8,351 bases of DNA from Alphaproteobacteria bacterium (lineage in GTDB: Bacteria > Pseudomonadota > Alphaproteobacteria > Rhodobacterales > Rhodobacteraceae), in the NCBI GenBank assembly GCA_024279075.1, contig JAJRRX010000099.1, forward strand, positions 1-8,351, written 5' to 3'. The translations under genes and the position numbers were made by a program. The notes below the pieces were generated by a model. It was not told the DNA's origin and searched no databases. It was given only the letters and a program-made list of their open reading frames with translations. Positions 5,556 to 8,351 of the stretch are shown in pieces; position 1 is the stretch's first letter, and each line of letters begins with the position of its first letter.

Positions 5556-5855
5556 ATGGACGACCTAACCCAACTCAAAGCCGAAGCCGCTGCCTTTCGC
5601 CGCCTCAAGGCCCACCTTGATGAGCGCCGCGATGTGCAAAACATCGACATGATGAACCTGACCGGTTTTTGCCGCAACTGCTTAAGCCGCTGGTATCAGG
5701 AAGCCGCCAATGAGCTGGGCGTCGAGATGAGCAAAGACGAAGGCCGCGAGGCGTTTTACGGCATGCCCTACACCGAGTGGCGCGCCCAAAACCAAACCGA
5801 AGCCGATGCCGCCAAGCTGGCCGCCTACGAGATCGCCAAACCGAAAGAAGACTGA
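5556..5855 (+). CDS. DUF1244 family protein
   Basis: A 99-residue soluble protein matching the DUF1244 family, common in alphaproteobacteria. The signature runs DVQNIDMMNLTGFCRNCLSRWY (as two parts: DVQNIDMMNLTG at 26-37, FCRNCLSRWY at 38-47), followed by SKDEGREAFYGMPYTEWRAQ (59-78). C39 and C42 form a CxxC pair, compatible with metal binding or redox chemistry; this is inference, as the biochemical role of the family is not established. The GAGG ribosome binding site overlaps the stop codon of the gene before it, 7 nt upstream of the ATG. Its stop codon overlaps the next start (TGATG), so all three genes should be translated from one message. Confidence 0.93.
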   Translation: MDDLTQLKAEAAAFRRLKAHLDERRDVQNIDMMNLTGFCRNCLSRWYQEAANELGVEMSKDEGREAFYGMPYTEWRAQNQTEADAAKLAAYEIAKPKED

Positions 5856-6694
5856 TGCGCCTGCTCCTTGCCCTGCTGCTCCTTGCCCAACCCGCACTGG
5901 CCGCCCCGAAAGTGGCTACCACCATTCCGCCTTTAGCAGGGCTGGTCGCCGAGGTGATGCAAGGCATCAGTGCGCCCACCGCCCTCATGCCCGCCAACGC
6001 CGAGCCGCACAGCTTTTCGCTGCGCCCCTCGCAAATCTCTGCCTTGCGCGAGGCTGAGCTTGTATTCGCCGTTGGGCTGGGCCTAGAGCCTTGGCTGGAT
6101 CGGGTCGAGGGAGGTTTTACCACCTTTAAACTGGGAGAAACCACTTCCGAGCCACTGCCCGCCCGCAATTTTGATCTGTCCGCGCGCCCCGCGCCTGACC
6201 CCCACCTCTGGCTCGACCCCGGCGAGATGATCGCGTGGGAGTTAGAGATCACCCAAAGCCTGATCGAGCGCGACCCTGCTAACACCACAACCTACCGCGC
6301 CAACGAATTTGCCCTGCTCAAAACATTGGTTGCCGCCAAGGAGCGGCTGGCCGAAATCGGGGCCGATATGCGGGCCGAAAGGGTCCGCCTTGTGGTCACC
6401 CATGATGCCTTTCAATATCTTGAACGGCGGCTCGGGGTGGCAAGCGTGGGGATGCTGGCAGACTATACGGAGGCGCGCGCAGGAGCGCGGAGCCTGTCGG
6501 CGATTTATGCGCTGGACGGGCCGGTGTGCATTCTGGAAAGCCCCGAATTACAGGCCCCCTCGGACCTGCTCCTCGAGGCCAGAAGGGTGAGGATAGACCC
6601 GATGGGGGCGGCATTCGCTGGCGCCCCGGATTTCACCGCGCGCTACTATGATGCGATAACCACCGCCATTGAGAGCTGCTTGACCCGTCCTTAA
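5855..6694 (+). CDS. Periplasmic zinc/manganese ABC transporter substrate-binding protein (ZnuA-like)
   Basis: A 279-residue cluster A-I metal-binding protein. The start at 5855 overlaps the DUF1244 stop (TGATG) and gives a clean signal peptide, MRLLLALLLLAQPALA, cleaved before or after A17. Likely ligands are the three family histidines: H52 (EPHSFSLRPSQ), H117 (DPHLWLDP) and H183 (VVTHDAFQYLERR). The fourth may be D248 in RIDPMG. ALREAELVFAVGLGLEPWL (63-81) and the C-terminal RYYDAITTAIESCL are also typical. The His/Asp-rich charged loop found in many ZnuA proteins is absent, and the protein is slightly short. No permease, ATPase or zur gene is next to it, so it is an orphan binding protein here: it may feed a transporter elsewhere or buffer or deliver metal in the periplasm. 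A named symbol is withheld because the metal cannot be told. Confidence 0.88.
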   Translation: MRLLLALLLLAQPALAAPKVATTIPPLAGLVAEVMQGISAPTALMPANAEPHSFSLRPSQISALREAELVFAVGLGLEPWLDRVEGGFTTFKLGETTSEPLPARNFDLSARPAPDPHLWLDPGEMIAWELEITQSLIERDPANTTTYRANEFALLKTLVAAKERLAEIGADMRAERVRLVVTHDAFQYLERRLGVASVGMLADYTEARAGARSLSAIYALDGPVCILESPELQAPSDLLLEARRVRIDPMGAAFAGAPDFTARYYDAITTAIESCLTRP

Positions 6695-6714
6695 ATCAGG
6701 TGAGGCGTCAACTA

Positions 6715-6743
6715 GAAAAGCATGCGTTTTCCGTCATTTTTTT
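6715..6743 (+). terminator. Possible weak terminator after the ZnuA-like gene
   Basis: GAAAA (6715-6719) and TTTTC (6727-6731) flank GCATGCG and can form a short AT-rich stem, followed five bases later by seven T (6737-6743). The stem is weak and the T-run is displaced, so this is only a candidate for the end of the three-gene operon. Confidence 0.3.
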
Positions 6744-6795
6744 ACCCCTGTGTTTTGACCTAAACTCCTGCTTTAACATCACTTTTTGGAACCGC

Positions 6796-6831
6796 GATTG
6801 ATCCCACTAAACCAGTTTAGTGAGGTCAATC
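6796..6831. promoter_or_regulatory. 36-bp palindrome, candidate operator upstream of the deacetylase gene
   Basis: Left arm GATTGATCCCACTAAAC (6796-6812) and right arm GTTTAGTGAGGTCAATC (6815-6831) are complementary at 15 of 17 positions around a central CA. The inner 8 bp (CACTAAAC/GTTTAGTG) and the outer 6 bp (GATTGA/TCAATC) are perfect. There is no T-tract after it, so it is not a terminator. It ends 21 bp before the -35 of the promoter at 6853-6881, a position suited to a dimeric activator (or a repressor acting with a second site). The cognate regulator is not in the window. Confidence 0.6.
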
Positions 6832-6852
6832 AAATCCGGCCAAATCCGCCCG

Positions 6853-6881
6853 TTTACATCTGATCATAACCGCCCGATACT
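6853..6881 (+). promoter_or_regulatory. Sigma-70-type promoter of the deacetylase-like gene
   Basis: TTTACA (6853-6858; 5 of 6), a 17-base spacer and GATACT (6876-6881; 4 of 6) form a good promoter. The start would be around 6888, leaving a leader of about 20 nt with AGGAG (6898-6902) ahead of the ATG at 6910. This supports starting the protein at 6910 rather than at the upstream in-frame ATG (6820), which lies inside the palindrome. Confidence 0.5.
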
Positions 6882-6909
6882 CATAGCCAAGCAACCACAG
6901 GAGCCGCCC

Positions 6910-8004
6910 ATGAAAACCGGATTTTTCGTTGATGAAAAATGTTTCTGGCATTCCGGTGGCAATTACGCCCTCACCGCCCCTGTTGGCGGCCTCGTGCAAC
7001 CGCTCGCTGCCGGTGGCCTGCCCGAAAACCCCGAGACCAAGCGGCGGCTTTATAACCTGATGAAGGTCACAGGCCTCGCCGACGAACTCGCGGTGCAAAC
7101 CGCCGCCCCCGCCACCCGCGCACAGCTCGAAGCCGTCCACCCCGCCCATTACCTCGACGCCTTCAAAACCAAAAGTGATGCGGGCGGCGGCGAGCTTGGC
7201 CTGCGCACGCCTTTTGGCCCCGGCGGCTATGAGATCGCGGCCCTTAGCACCGGCCTCGTCATCGGGGCCATGCAGGCCGTGGCCAATGGCGATCAACAAA
7301 ATGCCTATGCGCTCAGCCGCCCGCCGGGCCACCATTGCCTGCCTGAATGGTCCAACGGTTTTTGCCTGCTCGCCAATATCGCCGTGGCTATTGAGGCCGT
7401 GCAGCCGCTGCGCGTAGCAGTGGTTGATTGGGATGTCCACCATGGCAACGGCACCGAGGCGATCTTTTATAACCGCAGCGATGTGCTCACCATTTCGCTG
7501 CATCAGGAGAAAAATTACCCCCTTGATACTGGCAATATTGAGGCTACAGGCGAGGGCGAGGGCCTTGGTTTCAACATGAATATCCCGCTGCCTCCGGGGG
7601 TGGGGCATGAGAGCTATCTTTATGCTTTTGATCGCCTCGTCCTCCCCCGCCTGCACGCTTTTAAACCTGACCTTATCGTGGTTGCTTGTGGGTTTGACGC
7701 GTCAGGCGTGGACCCGCTTTCGCGTATGCTTTGCTCAGCTGAAACCTATCGCCTCATGACCCGTGCGCTGATCCAAGCCGCCCAAACCCTGTGCAATGGC
7801 AAGCTCGTTATGGCCCATGAAGGCGGCTATTCCGAGGTCCATGTGCCGTTTTGCGGCCACGCGGTTCTGCAAGAAATGAGTGGTAGCAGCATTGACGCGG
7901 GCGACGCCCTCGGGGCGCGCATTACCGGCCAACAGCCTTCAAACAGCATGCAATCGGTGTACCGCGATATCATTGACGGGTTCGCCAAAGAATTCGGCCT
8001 TTAG
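6910..8004 (+). CDS. Class II histone deacetylase-like / acetylpolyamine amidohydrolase family enzyme
   Basis: A 364-residue cytoplasmic Zn-dependent amidohydrolase of the arginase/deacetylase fold. Active-site motifs are intact: RPPGHHCLPEWSNGFCLLAN (137-156) with the catalytic pair H141-H142; VVDWDVHHGNGTEAIFY (171-187) with zinc ligands D175 and H177; VVACGFDASGVDPLSRM (257-273) with zinc ligand D263; and HEGGYS (303-308) with transition-state Y307. The length and motif wording fit bacterial class II HDAC-like proteins, whose substrates are usually acetylated polyamines or other small N-acetyl/N-acyl amides, sometimes acetyl-lysine; which one applies here cannot be read from sequence. The start at 6910 has AGGAG 7 bases upstream and begins with the normal MKTGFFVDEKCFWHSGG. 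It stands alone behind its own promoter and palindrome, with no transporter or regulator beside it. Confidence 0.95.
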   Translation: MKTGFFVDEKCFWHSGGNYALTAPVGGLVQPLAAGGLPENPETKRRLYNLMKVTGLADELAVQTAAPATRAQLEAVHPAHYLDAFKTKSDAGGGELGLRTPFGPGGYEIAALSTGLVIGAMQAVANGDQQNAYALSRPPGHHCLPEWSNGFCLLANIAVAIEAVQPLRVAVVDWDVHHGNGTEAIFYNRSDVLTISLHQEKNYPLDTGNIEATGEGEGLGFNMNIPLPPGVGHESYLYAFDRLVLPRLHAFKPDLIVVACGFDASGVDPLSRMLCSAETYRLMTRALIQAAQTLCNGKLVMAHEGGYSEVHVPFCGHAVLQEMSGSSIDAGDALGARITGQQPSNSMQSVYRDIIDGFAKEFGL

Positions 8005-8027
8005 CCCTGTATTTTCGCGCCAAGCCA

Positions 8028-8056
8028 TCGACTTTCCGCCGCAAAACCCCTATATA
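8028..8056 (+). promoter_or_regulatory. Candidate promoter of the right-edge gene
   Basis: TCGACT (8028-8033; 4 of 6), 17 bases, then TATATA (8051-8056; 4 of 6). A start near 8063 would give a leader of about 80 nt that includes the hairpin at 8075-8104. Confidence 0.4.
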
Positions 8057-8074
8057 TTAACCAGACCGGTAAGG

Positions 8075-8104
8075 CCTTGCCCACGCAAAGTGGGCCGCAC
8101 AAGG
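8075..8104 (+). promoter_or_regulatory. Leader hairpin before the right-edge gene
   Basis: A perfect 6-bp GC-rich stem GCCCAC (8079-8084) / GTGGGC (8090-8095) closes a GCAAA loop. It is extended by CCTT (8075-8078) pairing with AAGG (8101-8104) across a 5-base bulge. There is no T-tract, so it is not a terminator. It is followed by AAGGGGAGG (8101-8109), a strong Shine-Dalgarno-like run that the outer stem would partly mask, well upstream of the real ribosome binding site at 8132-8136. Confidence 0.45.
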
Positions 8105-8142
8105 GGAGGCACATCTCTTGGTATGACTTGAAAGGATTTCCG

Positions 8143-8351
8143 ATGAACAGAGACCAATACGCGCACCTTCCGACGCACATAAAAGCCCGCACCGAAGAGT
8201 ACCTCGACGCTGCAAAAACCGTATCCGAGGAATGGTTTGGCATGGATAACGGCAAAGAAGTCCACATGCTATCCGTGCATCTCGCCGCCGCCATGATGAA
8301 CATGGAGTCCGCCGAGGTGATCGCCTCCGAGATCGCCAGCTTCACCGACCA
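8143..8351 (+). CDS. Partial unidentified protein at the right edge (N-terminal 69 residues)
   Basis: An ATG at 8143 preceded by AAGGA (8132-8136, 6 bases away) opens a frame that continues beyond the window; 69 codons are visible. The sequence begins MNRDQYAHLPTHIKARTEEY, then carries a charged, probably helical stretch and a Met/Ala-rich segment (HLAAAMMNMESAEVIASEIA). No signal peptide or membrane segment is visible. I do not recognise the family. The good ribosome binding site and own promoter make it a likely real gene, transcribed apart from the deacetylase gene 138 bp upstream. Confidence 0.65.
   Translation, partial: MNRDQYAHLPTHIKARTEEYLDAAKTVSEEWFGMDNGKEVHMLSVHLAAAMMNMESAEVIASEIASFTD

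Noticed and set aside
4919..5677. Minus-strand open frame of 252 codons across the amidohydrolase and DUF1244 genes
   Set aside because: Shadow of two well-supported genes on the other strand, with no family signature.
6826..7656. Minus-strand open frame of 276 codons across the deacetylase-like gene
   Set aside because: Antisense to a gene with complete catalytic motifs; no recognisable domain of its own.
1..8351. CRISPR array, tRNA, rRNA, insertion sequence or phage remnants
   Set aside because: Read on both strands: no regularly spaced direct repeats, no cloverleaf-like segments, and no transposase, integrase or phage protein frames.

Overview
The window looks like a chromosomal segment of an alphaproteobacterium, most likely a member of the Rhodobacteraceae/Roseobacter group. 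This rests on protein style (the PheS, L20, L35 and pyruvate kinase sequences), on an RTX-type protein ending in ADDFIFA, and on the neighbourhood of pyk, N-formylglutamate amidohydrolase, DUF1244, rpmI, rplT and pheS. No tRNA, rRNA, insertion sequence, phage gene or CRISPR array is visible. Most of the window is housekeeping DNA; the unusual parts are one inserted RTX gene and several intergenic control structures.

Left part (1-2740), mostly minus strand. A gene fragment runs off the left edge immediately downstream of pheS. pheS (phenylalanyl-tRNA synthetase alpha) is separated from the ribosomal protein pair rpmI-rplT (L35, L20) by a plus-strand gene for a small two-module RTX/type I secretion protein. 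In many bacteria rpmI-rplT-pheS-pheT lie in one direction, so this gene interrupts that block. Between it and pheS lies a perfect CtrA-type box (TTAA-N7-TTAAC), spaced correctly from a possible -10. A bidirectional terminator hairpin closes the RTX gene and rplT, which converge.

Middle (2740-4800). A 75-residue two-helix membrane protein and pyk (pyruvate kinase) read on the minus strand. The 275-bp divergent region upstream of pyk holds a long inverted repeat (4549-4640) that would fold into a large hairpin in the pyk leader.

Right part (4799-8351), plus strand. N-formylglutamate amidohydrolase, a DUF1244 protein and a ZnuA-like periplasmic metal-binding protein form a tight three-gene operon (7-nt gap, then a 1-nt TGATG overlap). 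After a 215-bp regulatory region with a 36-bp palindrome and a good sigma-70-like promoter comes a class II histone deacetylase-like amidohydrolase. The last gene, an unrecognised one, runs off the right edge and has its own promoter and a structured leader.

Together the genes serve translation (pheS, rplT, rpmI), the last step of glycolysis (pyk), amide/formyl-group hydrolysis (N-formylglutamate amidohydrolase, HDAC-like enzyme), metal binding (ZnuA-like) and probably a secreted calcium-binding protein. I see no convincing new multi-gene defence or mobile system. The points most worth checking are the CtrA box with its RTX gene, the pyk leader hairpin, the palindrome before the deacetylase gene, the G8 slippage site at the end of pheS, and the orphan zinc-binding protein coupled to DUF1244.
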